A stretch of DNA of 42,463 nt from Endomicrobiales bacterium (GTDB taxonomy: Bacteria > Elusimicrobiota > Endomicrobiia > Endomicrobiales > JALOBY01): the NCBI GenBank assembly GCA_023228045.1, contig JALOBY010000013.1, positions 1 through 42,463 of the forward strand, given 5' to 3'. How positions within the stretch are numbered: the stretch's first letter is position 1; every line of letters begins with the position of its first letter. The notes beneath the pieces are model-generated. The model had not been told where the DNA came from, ran no database searches, and saw only the letters and a list, made by a program, of their open reading frames with translations. The translations under genes and the position numbers were made by a program. Shown piece by piece: positions 15,505 to 24,207 of this stretch.

Positions 15505-16758
15505 ATGAAGAAATTTGTTTTAACTGTATCATTATTATTATCGGTGGTAATTATTTTTACTTCTTGCGCAAAAACCGGAGAATACAAATTACGCCCTGCC
15601 AAAACCTCAGAAATAGGTATGCAGGCAATATGTCCTGTAACGAGCAATGTATTTAATGTAAGCAAAGAAACGAAGGCGGTGGATTATAAAGGAAAAACAT
15701 ATTTTCTATGTTGCCCAGATTGTTCAGCTGATTTTCAAAAGAAGCTTGGGATAGTTATGAGTAATGACAGCAAAAAAATGAGTGGTATGAAGGGAATGGA
15801 TGCAGCTAAAGATACGCAACCCGCTCCATCAAATGAAAAAGTAATAATGTATTGGACATGCCCAATGCACCCACAAATAAAAGAGAAGAATTCTGGTCAG
15901 TGCCCAATCTGTGGCATGGACCTTGTTCCAGTTTATAAAAAAGAAGGTAACAGAATTGGTGTTGATATAGAGAAAGGAAAACTTCTTGGTCTAAAGAGCG
16001 AGGCTGCACGCGTAATGGAAGTAAGCAAAAAGTTACGCTTACCTGCGTCAGTGGCTTTTGATAATGATCTTTTTATTGCGCAGCAGGAATATATTTTGAG
16101 CTACAAAAATTTTAATGCTCAATCAAAAGGTCAAAGCGACATATTAGATGCTGCAAAATTTCATCTTACACTTCTTGGATATACAGATAACGATATAAAA
16201 GAACTTGAAAAACAAACTCAGCCCGATAAAACACTTCTTTACCCGGGCGATAAGGTGTGGATGTTTGCAGACATTTATTCGGGCGATTTACAAATCATTA
16301 AACCTGGTAAAAATGTTATTGCTGTAACAGATACATACCCATCTGTAAAATTTTACGGCAAAGTAATATTTGTTGAACCTGCCATAAACTCCGAAACGCA
16401 CTCTGCGAAGGCAAGAATAGTTGTTGATGATAAAAAAAATCTTCTTAAACTTGGAATGTATGCAAACATTGATGTAGAAATATCAGGTGGTCAGTTGCTT
16501 GCTGTTCCAAAAACAGCGCTAATAAATACTGGCATGAGAAATATTGTGTACATAGATTATGGTAATGGTGAATATGAACCAATTGATGTAAAAACTGGGT
16601 TTGTTGGTGACGAATATATAGAAATAAAAAGTGGGCTTAAAGCCGGTAACCTTGTTGTTACAAATGGCAATTTTATGTTAGATTCCGAAAGCCAACTGCG
16701 TAGTTCTTCCGGACAAGATAGCGGAATGCAGGGAATGGATATGGGGAACAAAAAGTAG
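15505..16758 (+). CDS. CusB-like periplasmic adaptor with YHS and HMBD domains
   Basis: Membrane fusion protein of a heavy-metal RND pump, 417 residues. A lipoprotein signal has the lipid cysteine at C21 (FTSC). The YHS-like domain is at about 41-82 (C43, CCPDC 69-73), and the HMBD at about 116-146 has TCPMHPQ and CPICGMDL. The adaptor core (about 148-395) has the barrel-sandwich and beta-barrel pattern, including LYPGDKVWMFADIYSGDL and GMYANIDVEI. The tail is methionine-rich (GMQGMDMG), which fits Cu(I) or Ag(I) handling. A YHS domain in front of the HMBD is seen in some anaerobe CusB proteins. The metal specificity is inferred. Confidence 0.88.
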   Translation: MKKFVLTVSLLLSVVIIFTSCAKTGEYKLRPAKTSEIGMQAICPVTSNVFNVSKETKAVDYKGKTYFLCCPDCSADFQKKLGIVMSNDSKKMSGMKGMDAAKDTQPAPSNEKVIMYWTCPMHPQIKEKNSGQCPICGMDLVPVYKKEGNRIGVDIEKGKLLGLKSEAARVMEVSKKLRLPASVAFDNDLFIAQQEYILSYKNFNAQSKGQSDILDAAKFHLTLLGYTDNDIKELEKQTQPDKTLLYPGDKVWMFADIYSGDLQIIKPGKNVIAVTDTYPSVKFYGKVIFVEPAINSETHSAKARIVVDDKKNLLKLGMYANIDVEISGGQLLAVPKTALINTGMRNIVYIDYGNGEYEPIDVKTGFVGDEYIEIKSGLKAGNLVVTNGNFMLDSESQLRSSSGQDSGMQGMDMGNKK

Positions 16759-16863
16759 TGAAAAATATTATATATTACAGATTTACAATTCGCTTGTGTT
16801 TGCCGATGTATTTCAAAACAGGTAAAAAAATCAACAACTCAAAAATGTAGAAGGTGATATTTA

Positions 16864-17943
16864 GTGAAAATTAAAAAATCCGAAACAGTAGAACTCGAAA
16901 AATCAGTAAAACCTGTCGAAATACTTCCGCGAGGCACAGAGTATGAAAAATTTCTGCAGGAAATAAAGTCACGGGTCATTACATCTCGTACCCATGCTGC
17001 CCGTTTAATAAACAAAGACCTTATTTCAATGTACTGGTTTGTAGGAAAACAAATTCATGACAAGCAGAAGCTTTATGGTTGGGGCAACAGCGTTGTTGAA
17101 ATGCTTTCGCGTGATTTACAGAGAGAATTTCCAGGGATGAATGGTTTTTCTGAACGGAATGTCTGGAATATGCGCAGATTTTATATAGAGTACAAGCACA
17201 CCTCAATTCTGCAACAGCTTGTTGCAGAAATTCCCTGGGGACAAAATTTATTAATTTTGGAGAAAATATCTGATGTCAAAGAAAGAAAGTATTATATAAA
17301 ATCATGCAGAGAATTTGGCTGGTCAAGAAATGTGCTTCTTAACCAGATAAAAGCCGGCGCATATCAATTAAGCTTAAGAGAGAAAAGCCATAACTATGTA
17401 AAAGTATTGCCTGCTCATCTTGCCGAACAAGCAGAAGAATCTCTGAAAAGTGTTTACAACCTTGATTTTCTGGGCATTACAAAACCCATTCTTGAAAGGG
17501 AACTGGAAAGAAGGCTTGTTGAAAAGATAAAGCAATTCATTCTTGAGCTCGGCACAGGTTTTTCGTTTATGGGTAATCAGTACGGCCTTAAACTTGACGG
17601 TGAGGAATATTTTATTGATTTGCTGTTTTTCAATCGCAAGCTCAAGTGTCTGGTTGCAGTTGAACTGAAAACTGGAAAATTCCAGCCTGAATATGCCGGA
17701 AAAATGGATTTTTATTTGCATCTGCTTAATGAACAGACACGACTCAATGGCGAAAACCCATCAATAGGCATCATCCTGTGCGCTCAAAAAAAGAATATAA
17801 CGGTAGAATATTCGCTCAGAAGCGCAAAAAATCCTGTAGGAGTAGCCGAGTATCAATTGACTAATAAACTACCAGCTGAACTCAGAAAAGTATTGCCTTC
17901 TGAGAAAGAATTACAGGACAACATGATAGAAGAAATAAAATAA
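16864..17943 (+). CDS. DUF1016 / YhcG-family PDDEXK nuclease
   Basis: 359 residues from a GTG start with AAGGTGAT upstream. The N-terminal DUF1016_N part contains SMYWFVGKQIHDKQ and LSRDLQREFPGMNGFSERNVWNMRRFY (about 58-120). The C-terminal PDDEXK nuclease domain has YFIDLLFFN followed by LVAVELKTGKF (about 255-280), giving the D...ExK catalytic set. Proteins of this family often travel with restriction-modification loci and mobile DNA; their exact role is not settled. Here it sits between cusB and cusA, which are normally adjacent, so it is an insertion in the efflux operon. I see no partner methylase nearby. Confidence 0.88.
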   Translation: MKIKKSETVELEKSVKPVEILPRGTEYEKFLQEIKSRVITSRTHAARLINKDLISMYWFVGKQIHDKQKLYGWGNSVVEMLSRDLQREFPGMNGFSERNVWNMRRFYIEYKHTSILQQLVAEIPWGQNLLILEKISDVKERKYYIKSCREFGWSRNVLLNQIKAGAYQLSLREKSHNYVKVLPAHLAEQAEESLKSVYNLDFLGITKPILERELERRLVEKIKQFILELGTGFSFMGNQYGLKLDGEEYFIDLLFFNRKLKCLVAVELKTGKFQPEYAGKMDFYLHLLNEQTRLNGENPSIGIILCAQKKNITVEYSLRSAKNPVGVAEYQLTNKLPAELRKVLPSEKELQDNMIEEIK

Positions 17944-17992
17944 ATGGATAGGATAGCGGAATTAGCGTACAGGAAAGTCAAAAAAGTTGTCC

Positions 17993-18054
17993 TCCCCGAG
18001 GTTTAACGACCTCCCTTTGAATCTTATTCGAAGTGCCCTTTAGGGCATCGGGGA
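17993..18054 (+). ncRNA. Possible four-way-junction RNA upstream of a lipoprotein gene
   Basis: A closing stem TCCCC/GGGGA (17993-17997 with 18050-18054) encloses three hairpins: GAGGT/ACCTC (17998-18013), GAAT/ATTC (18019-18029) and TGCCC/GGGCA with a TTTA loop (18034-18047). The arrangement is compact. It may be a leader or an intergenic palindromic repeat. I cannot match it to a known riboswitch. Confidence 0.35.
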
Positions 18055-18144
18055 TCCAATTGTGCGCCTGAAATCGACAATAGATACAAATTGTCATTTT
18101 AGTTCCTTCCCATAAGTGCTTAAGGCAAAATAAGGAGGATTTTG

Positions 18145-18651
18145 ATGCGTAGAATGATTGTGATTCTTTTCGGAGTAATGCTTCTTACGGGATGTGCCAC
18201 ATTATATTCGCCACCGCAATGGAATCCAATCCAAGATACAACCGAGGCAGAATATGAGCCCTATCTGATTAATGGCACAGGAACAATTACTGGCCAAGCA
18301 TTTCTTGTTCAGAATGGTGGTGGTGTGGTTAAAGCCGCTGGGCGCACAGTCACGTTAGACCCGGCCACTACGGTAGGCAATGAATGGTGGGGCAAGGCAG
18401 GAAAAGTATATGTTCAGAGATTACAAACTCCACCTTCCCCGAATTTCCTTAAAGCGCGGAGATCAACTGTCGCTGACGCTGACGGCAGATTTAAATTTAC
18501 AGATCTCCCGACAGGGAAATATTATATTTGTACTAAAATTACTTGGACGGTTGGAAACTATTATCCTACAGAAGGTGGGGTGATAGGAAAATTAATCGAA
18601 GTGAAAAGCAAACAATTGACCGAAGTAATTTTAAATCAGTTTCCGGAGTAA
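18145..18651 (+). CDS. Lipoprotein with carboxypeptidase-regulatory-like domain
   Basis: 168 residues with a clear lipoprotein signal (LLTGC, lipid cysteine near residue 17). The middle and C-terminus look like one beta-sandwich: GTGTITGQAFLVQ ... TVTLDPATTVG, then ADADGRFKFTDLPTGKYYI, the pattern of carboxypeptidase-D-regulatory-like domains. Ending in VILNQFPE, it has no enzymatic motif. AAGGAGG lies 6 nt upstream of ATG 18145. It sits between the DUF1016 nuclease and cusA, outside the normal efflux gene order, and may have arrived with the nuclease. Function unknown beyond surface localisation. Confidence 0.75.
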   Translation: MRRMIVILFGVMLLTGCATLYSPPQWNPIQDTTEAEYEPYLINGTGTITGQAFLVQNGGGVVKAAGRTVTLDPATTVGNEWWGKAGKVYVQRLQTPPSPNFLKARRSTVADADGRFKFTDLPTGKYYICTKITWTVGNYYPTEGGVIGKLIEVKSKQLTEVILNQFPE

Positions 18652-18762
18652 AATAAGCAGAAATACCATACTTTATATATTGGTATATAACCATCGACGG
18701 ACATTGCATCATATTCTATATTTTGTCTAAACGAAGCATTTACTCGGGCATTGCAAACAATA

Positions 18763-18794
18763 TGGATTCCCTCGCCACGGCGCGGGAATGACAC
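18763..18794. repeat. Small palindromic intergenic repeat before cusA
   Basis: TGGATTCCC and GGGAATGACA flank a short GC core (18763-18794). This arrangement resembles short palindromic repeats common between genes in many bacteria. The cusA start follows 9 nt later. Confidence 0.4.
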
Positions 18795-18803
18795 AGGCAA
18801 CTT

Positions 18804-19796
18804 ATGATTGAAAAAATTATTGATTGGTCGGCAAAAAATAAAGTATTTGTATTTCTCGGCGTAATAGCAATGATCGCCTGGTCAGTATGGGCTATCAAAA
18901 ACATTCCGTTAGACGCAATACCTGACCTTACCGACACGCAAGTCATCGTTTATACAAAGTGGGACCGCCCTCCTCAGGTTATAGAAGACCAGGTTACTTA
19001 TCCGGTAATTTCAGCACTTCTCGGTGCCCCTAAAGTAAAAGATGTTCGCGCTTTCTCAGATTACGGCTTCTCATACATTTATGTAATATTTGAAGATGGC
19101 ACAGATGTTTACTGGGCTCGTTCGCGTGTTATGGAATACCTTTCAAAGGTTAATCAGCAGTTGCCACAAGACGCAAAAGTTGAGCTTGGGCCAGATGCCA
19201 CGGGAGTTGGCTGGATATACGAATATGCCCTTAAAGATGAGTCCGGAACACATTCACTTGATGAGTTGCGAACATTTCAGGACTGGCATTTAAAATACGA
19301 ACTTCAGTCGGTAAAAGGTGTTGCCGAAGTTGCCTCTATCGGCGGTTATGTGAAACAGTACCAAATTGTTGTAGACCCGCTCGCACTCCAGCAGTACAAC
19401 ATACCGCTTTCCGCTGTGGTCAATGCAGTTAGGAGTTCAAACCAGGAAACGGGCGCCAGAGTAATTGAGTTTTCCGGCACGGAATATATGCTCACGGTTA
19501 AGGGTTATATAACTAAAAAGGAAGATATAGAGCAGGCCGTGCTTAAAATAAGCAATGGCGTGCCAATAAAAATTAGTAATGTTGCCAAAGTTGAGTTAGG
19601 CCCCGACATAAGAAGAGGCGTATCCGAAATGAACGGCGATGGCGAGGTTGTCGGCGGCATTGTTGTAATGCGATACAGCGAGAACGCGTTAAACACAATA
19701 AATAGCGTTAAGGAAAAACTCTCACATATACAATTGCCCAGCGGTGTAAAAGTTGTTTCCGTACGACCGTTCCGAATTAATAAACAGGGCAGTTAA
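18804..19796 (+). CDS. CusA-type heavy-metal RND pump, N-terminal part (frameshifted)
   Basis: First piece of an inner-membrane heavy-metal efflux RND transporter (HME family). It starts with MIEKIIDWSAKNKVFVF (first membrane helix), then IPLDAIPDLTDTQVIV, a strong HME signature, and the first periplasmic porter region. Homology holds to about residue 319 (SGVKVVSV) and then breaks: the next 11 residues are out of frame and end in a stop. The expected continuation YDRSELIN is encoded from 19762 in another frame. Either this is a pseudogene, or the sequence lacks two bases near 19761. Confidence 0.88.
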   Translation: MIEKIIDWSAKNKVFVFLGVIAMIAWSVWAIKNIPLDAIPDLTDTQVIVYTKWDRPPQVIEDQVTYPVISALLGAPKVKDVRAFSDYGFSYIYVIFEDGTDVYWARSRVMEYLSKVNQQLPQDAKVELGPDATGVGWIYEYALKDESGTHSLDELRTFQDWHLKYELQSVKGVAEVASIGGYVKQYQIVVDPLALQQYNIPLSAVVNAVRSSNQETGARVIEFSGTEYMLTVKGYITKKEDIEQAVLKISNGVPIKISNVAKVELGPDIRRGVSEMNGDGEVVGGIVVMRYSENALNTINSVKEKLSHIQLPSGVKVVSVRPFRINKQGS

Positions 19797-22047
19797 TACG
19801 CTCAGAAAAAAACTCATTGAAGAAATGCTTGTAGTATCGTTAATCATCCTAATATTCCTGCTGCATTTCCCGTCGGCTGTAATTCCAATTGTAACGCTTC
19901 CAATAGCGGTTCTTTTTGCATTCATACCGATGTATTATATGAAACTAACATCAAATGTAATGTCGCTTGGCGGTATAGCCATAGCAATTGGTGCTATGGT
20001 AGACGCTTCAATAGTTGTTGTGGAAAACGCCCACAAAGCACTTGCAAAATGGCAGGACGAAGGAAAAAATGGCGATTACCACACAGTACTTCTTAACGCA
20101 ATAAAACAAGTAGCCAGGCCTTCATTCTTCGCACTTATAGTTATTGCGGTCGCGTTTATTCCAATTTTTTCGCTTACCGGTATAGAAGGCCGCTTGTTCA
20201 AACCGTTGGCGTTCACAAAAAATTTCGCAATGCTTTTCGCGGCAATGCTTGCCATAACTTTAGACCCGGCTATCAGAATGTTGTTCACACGCCTTGAGAA
20301 TTACAATTTTAAACCTAAATGGTTATCGTCGGTGGTAAACACTCTGCTTGTAGGTAAAATTCATTCCGAGAAAAAACACCCAATTTCAAGTTTCCTCTTC
20401 AAAATATACGGCCCAGTTGTAGATGCCGTATTAAAGCATCCGTACAAAATCATTATTGGCGCCTTGCTCGCTTTTTTACTTACTATACCGGCATTTTTTA
20501 TGCTCGGCAAAGAGTTCATACCGCCGCTTAATGAGGGCTCAATACTTTATATGCCAACCACATTACCGGGTATATCCATAGCACAGGCGCAGGAACTGCT
20601 TAGCACTCAGGACAAATTGTTAAAGTCATTCCCGGAAGTATTAACCGTATTTGGGAAAGCCGGCAGGGCCGAAACATCTACCGACCCAGCTCCACTTTCT
20701 ATGATGGAAACAACCGTAGTGCTTAAACCCCAAAACGAATGGCGTCACAAAGATAGATGGTACAGCTTTTTGCCGAATTTTTCGGAAGGTCCATTTCGTA
20801 TCATCTGGCCTGACAAAATAAGTTGGGATGAACTAATCTCAGAAATGGACGCTAAACTAAAGTTACCCGGTGTGGTTAACGCATGGACAATGCCAATAAA
20901 AGGCAGAATAGATATGCTTACCACGGGCTTTAGAACGCCGGTAGGCATAAAAATTTATGGTGATGACCTTGCTACAATTGAAAAAATAGGGAAAGATATA
21001 GAGTCGCATCTGTCTATGGTGAAAGGAACTAGGAGTGCTTTTGCCGAACGCACTGCCGGTGGTTACTTTATCAACTTCAATTTAAACAGGGAAGCAATCG
21101 CGAGATATGGATTATCCGTTGAAGATGTAAGCACCAGTATAATGACAGCGATAGGCGGCGAGAATGTAACGCAGACGGTAGAAGGCAGAGAAAGGTTTCC
21201 TGTAAATGTCCGTTACCCAAGGGAACTAAGAAACGATATAGAAAAAATAAAAAGAATGTATATTGCCACACCGTCGGGGGAGCAGATACCGCTTTATCAA
21301 GTTGCGGAAATTAAAACCGAAACAGGCCCTGGCATGATAAGAGACGAAAACGGCCGTCTAACCGGATATGTTTATGTTGATGTTACAGGCAGGGATTTGG
21401 GGAGTTATGTAAATGATGCAAAGGCAATGATATATAAAGAAATAACACTGCCACCGGGTTATTCCATACAATTCAGTGGTCAGTTTGAGTTTATGGAAAG
21501 GGTAAAAGCCCGCATGAAAGTGGTGCTCCCATTAACGCTGTTTATAATATTTATACTTATTTACATCAGCACAAAATCGTATGTTAAAACTTCCATAATA
21601 TTTCTTGCAGTCCCATTCTCACTAATAGGCGCGGTGTGGATACTTGTGTTGCTTGGTTACAACCTTTCAATAGGCGTGTGGTCGGGTATTATTGCACTTC
21701 TTGGTGTTGATGCTGAAACAGGTATATTTATGCTGCTTTATCTTGACCTCGCGCATGACGATGCTAAAAAGAGGGGATTATTAAAAACTATCAACGACCT
21801 CAAAGTTGCAATTCACAATGGCGCAGTAAGAAGGATAAGGCCAAAAATGATGACCGCGGCGGTATTATTTATAGGTCTTTTGCCGATAATGTGGGCGCAA
21901 TCTTATGAAATTGGAGCCGATGTAATGAAAAGAATTGCAGCCCCTATGGTTGGCGGTATATTTACATCCTTTTTACTGGAACTATTGGTTTACCCTGCCG
22001 TGTATTTCATCTGGAAGAAAAAAGAAATAGAGAAAATAGATAAATAA
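19762..22047 (+). CDS. CusA-type heavy-metal RND pump, C-terminal part (frameshifted)
   Basis: Continuation of the RND pump, beginning in frame with YDRSELINRAVNTL (TAC at 19762); 761 residues plus stop. It holds the membrane-domain block LGGIAIAIGAMVDASIVVVENAHK, the second periplasmic half with a methionine-containing stretch (IDMLTTGF), the second membrane bundle, and a normal C-terminus (VYPAVYFIWKKKE). Together with the upstream piece it makes a protein of about 1080 residues, normal for CusA. This piece alone would not be started properly: no ribosome-binding site precedes it. Confidence 0.88.
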   Translation, partial: YDRSELINRAVNTLRKKLIEEMLVVSLIILIFLLHFPSAVIPIVTLPIAVLFAFIPMYYMKLTSNVMSLGGIAIAIGAMVDASIVVVENAHKALAKWQDEGKNGDYHTVLLNAIKQVARPSFFALIVIAVAFIPIFSLTGIEGRLFKPLAFTKNFAMLFAAMLAITLDPAIRMLFTRLENYNFKPKWLSSVVNTLLVGKIHSEKKHPISSFLFKIYGPVVDAVLKHPYKIIIGALLAFLLTIPAFFMLGKEFIPPLNEGSILYMPTTLPGISIAQAQELLSTQDKLLKSFPEVLTVFGKAGRAETSTDPAPLSMMETTVVLKPQNEWRHKDRWYSFLPNFSEGPFRIIWPDKISWDELISEMDAKLKLPGVVNAWTMPIKGRIDMLTTGFRTPVGIKIYGDDLATIEKIGKDIESHLSMVKGTRSAFAERTAGGYFINFNLNREAIARYGLSVEDVSTSIMTAIGGENVTQTVEGRERFPVNVRYPRELRNDIEKIKRMYIATPSGEQIPLYQVAEIKTETGPGMIRDENGRLTGYVYVDVTGRDLGSYVNDAKAMIYKEITLPPGYSIQFSGQFEFMERVKARMKVVLPLTLFIIFILIYISTKSYVKTSIIFLAVPFSLIGAVWILVLLGYNLSIGVWSGIIALLGVDAETGIFMLLYLDLAHDDAKKRGLLKTINDLKVAIHNGAVRRIRPKMMTAAVLFIGLLPIMWAQSYEIGADVMKRIAAPMVGGIFTSFLLELLVYPAVYFIWKKKEIEKIDK

Positions 22048-22119
22048 AAAATATCGTACAGTGTTTGATAATTTTAACTTAGTTATTCCACCAAGAAATC
22101 TGGGTGGAAGTTTATTTGT

Positions 22120-22157
22120 AAAAAAGCGTTCAGGTATAAATGCCGAAACGTTTTTTT
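22120..22157. terminator. Rho-independent terminator after cusA
   Basis: An A-run plus GCGTT (22120-22130) pairs with AACG plus a T-run (22147-22157), 11 bp with one G-T, around a 15-nt loop. The T-run supports termination of the efflux operon. The structure can work in both directions. Confidence 0.6.
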
Positions 22158-22164
22158 ATATTTT

Positions 22165-22400
22165 ATGTACTGTGTCATTGCGGGAGCAGTAGCAACGAAG
22201 CAATCTTGAGTCATTGCGAGCGAAGCGCGGCAATCTAATAGTTAAAGCGAGGTTGCTTCACCCCTGATGGGTTTCCGCCTTTGGCGAGATCTAGCCCCTT
22301 GGGCTGACGCAATGACAGTAAAAACCAAGATCCCTCACTGCGTTTCCCGCCCTCACCTCAGTCCTCTCCCATTCAAGGGAGAGGAGAAAACGCATATTCA
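22165..22400. repeat. Cluster of palindromic intergenic repeats between cusA and argS
   Basis: No gene is visible here. TCATTGCG at about 22174 is inverted as CGCAATGA near 22309. A second GTCATTGCGAGCGAAGCG copy starts at 22210. An 8-bp stem CCTCTCCC/GGGAGAGG lies at 22363-22384. These words resemble widespread short palindromic repeats of bacterial intergenic DNA. The rest of the 22048-22414 gap holds the terminator and a TTCCACC/GGTGGAA hairpin near 22086. Confidence 0.5.
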
Positions 22401-22414
22401 ATATTGAACCGAAG

Positions 22415-24070
22415 TTACATCTTATCCGGGGTGGAAACTCCCAAAAGCCACATAGTATTTCTAACAATAGTCATAACCGCTTCAACAAGTGCCAACCGTG
22501 CTTTTGAAACTTTCTCGTCTTCACAAAGAACTTTGCAGTTTTCGTAAAAGCGGTGAAAATTATCGGCAGTTTCCATAAGGTAAGTTGTTAAAAAATGGGG
22601 CGATAAGTTTTTAATACAGTTATCAACCACATCAGGAAGCAACGCAAGTTGTTTAATAAGTGCTAACTCGTCTTTTTGGGTAAGTACAGATAGGTCAATG
22701 TCTGAATTTGTATCATTATTGGGCAAATTGTTCTTCTTTGCTTGAGCTAAAATAGACGCGCACCGTGCATAAACATACTGAATATAAAATACAGGGTTCT
22801 CGCTGGATTGTTTCTTTGCAAGTTCCAAGTCAAAGTCCAATTGTGAGCCAGGTGCCCTAAGCAAGAAAAAGAAACGGCATGCGTCTTTACCAACCTCGTC
22901 AATAACTTCTTGAAGCGCAATAAACTCACCTGAACGGGTAGACATCACAACCGGCTTGCCATTACGCATAAGTGAAACAAGTTGGTAAAGAATAATTGTA
23001 AGTGCCTCGGGGTTTGAGCCCAACGCCTCAATAGACGCCTTTAATCGGGCAACATAGCCGTGGTGGTCTGCACCCCAAAGGTTAATAAGTTTTGTATATC
23101 CGCGTTCAAGCTTATTTTTATGGTAAGCAATGTCCGATGCAATGTATGTGTAGCGGCCGTCGTCGCGTTTTAAAACGCGATCTTTGTCGTCGCCAAATTT
23201 TTCCGATGCAAACCAAAGCGCACCATCTTTTTCGTATGCCATCTCTTTTCTTTGCAAATACTCACATGCCTTATCAACCTCAGTTTTGCCTTCGCTATCA
23301 GTAATTGAGGCAAGTGTCTTTTCAGAAAACCAAGTATCAAACTCCACATCAAAAGCCGAAAGGTCGCTTTTAATCATCTGCATTATTTCTTTTATGGCAA
23401 CTTGCGTAAAATTTATGTTTTGCGTGTTTTCATCAAAAAGTTTTTTTGCAATATCGTTAATGTATTGGCCGTGGTAGCCATCTTCGGGGAACTCTGTTTT
23501 CTCGCCCTTTAGCTCAAGGTAGCGTGCCTGCACCGATTTACCCAAGTTTTCCATCTGGTTACCAGCATCGTTAATATAATACTCTTTTGTTACATTATAC
23601 CCAGCGTGTGAAAATATTCTTGCTAATGAATCGCCAATAGCAGCGCCACGCCCATGCCCAATGTGTAATGGCCCGGTTGGGTTTGCAGAAACGAACTCAA
23701 TAAGCACACTTTCGTTATGGCCAGAACTGCTTTTGCCAAACATGCCTTTCTCGTCTAAAATATCTTTTAGGCAGGAGTGTGTAAACTCATCTGAAAGGTA
23801 AACATTAATAAACCCGGCACCAGCAACTTCAACTTTAGAGGCGATGCCTTTTAACGCTTCTTGAATTTGCGGGCACAGCTCTTGTGCTAATTGGTGGGGG
23901 TTAGTTTTAAGTTTTTTGGCAAGTAACATAGCCGCATTAATGGCAAAATCGCTTGGTATGTTTTTAGGGGTTTGCTCAACGGCAAAATCAAAAGTATTAT
24001 CAATAGAGTTTTTTTCAATAAACTCTTTTAATGCATCTGCTACCTTAATTTTAATAAGTTTTTTAAACAT
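22415..24070 (-). CDS. argS: Arginyl-tRNA synthetase
   Basis: Class I aminoacyl-tRNA synthetase charging tRNA-Arg, 551 residues. The N-terminal tRNA-binding domain (about 1-95) is followed by the HIGH motif in ANPTGPLHIGHGRGA (136-139), the GADHHGYVARL block, and a KMSKS-equivalent reading VVMSTRSGEF, the reduced form typical of many ArgRS enzymes. The C-terminal DALR-type anticodon-binding region is present (YVYARCASIL...). A good promoter (24080-24108) puts transcription start only a few bases before the ATG, with no Shine-Dalgarno, so the mRNA may be leaderless. Confidence 0.96.
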   Translation of the reverse strand: MFKKLIKIKVADALKEFIEKNSIDNTFDFAVEQTPKNIPSDFAINAAMLLAKKLKTNPHQLAQELCPQIQEALKGIASKVEVAGAGFINVYLSDEFTHSCLKDILDEKGMFGKSSSGHNESVLIEFVSANPTGPLHIGHGRGAAIGDSLARIFSHAGYNVTKEYYINDAGNQMENLGKSVQARYLELKGEKTEFPEDGYHGQYINDIAKKLFDENTQNINFTQVAIKEIMQMIKSDLSAFDVEFDTWFSEKTLASITDSEGKTEVDKACEYLQRKEMAYEKDGALWFASEKFGDDKDRVLKRDDGRYTYIASDIAYHKNKLERGYTKLINLWGADHHGYVARLKASIEALGSNPEALTIILYQLVSLMRNGKPVVMSTRSGEFIALQEVIDEVGKDACRFFFLLRAPGSQLDFDLELAKKQSSENPVFYIQYVYARCASILAQAKKNNLPNNDTNSDIDLSVLTQKDELALIKQLALLPDVVDNCIKNLSPHFLTTYLMETADNFHRFYENCKVLCEDEKVSKARLALVEAVMTIVRNTMWLLGVSTPDKM

Positions 24071-24079
24071 AGTGAGTGA

Positions 24080-24108
24080 ATTTTACCATAAACCCCCATT
24101 TCCGTCAA
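24080..24108 (-). promoter_or_regulatory. Promoter for argS
   Basis: Read on the minus strand: TTGACG, a 17-nt spacer, then TAAAAT. The -10 box ends 9 nt before the argS ATG, so the predicted 5' untranslated region is about 0-4 nt. Confidence 0.65.
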
Positions 24109-24207
24109 ATAAGGGTAGTAAAGAAAGTTACACTTTACTTATTGCAGGTAAAGCTATAAAATACGAATAGTTGGGGGAAGGTTGATTGTAAATAAGGATA
24201 ATTATTT

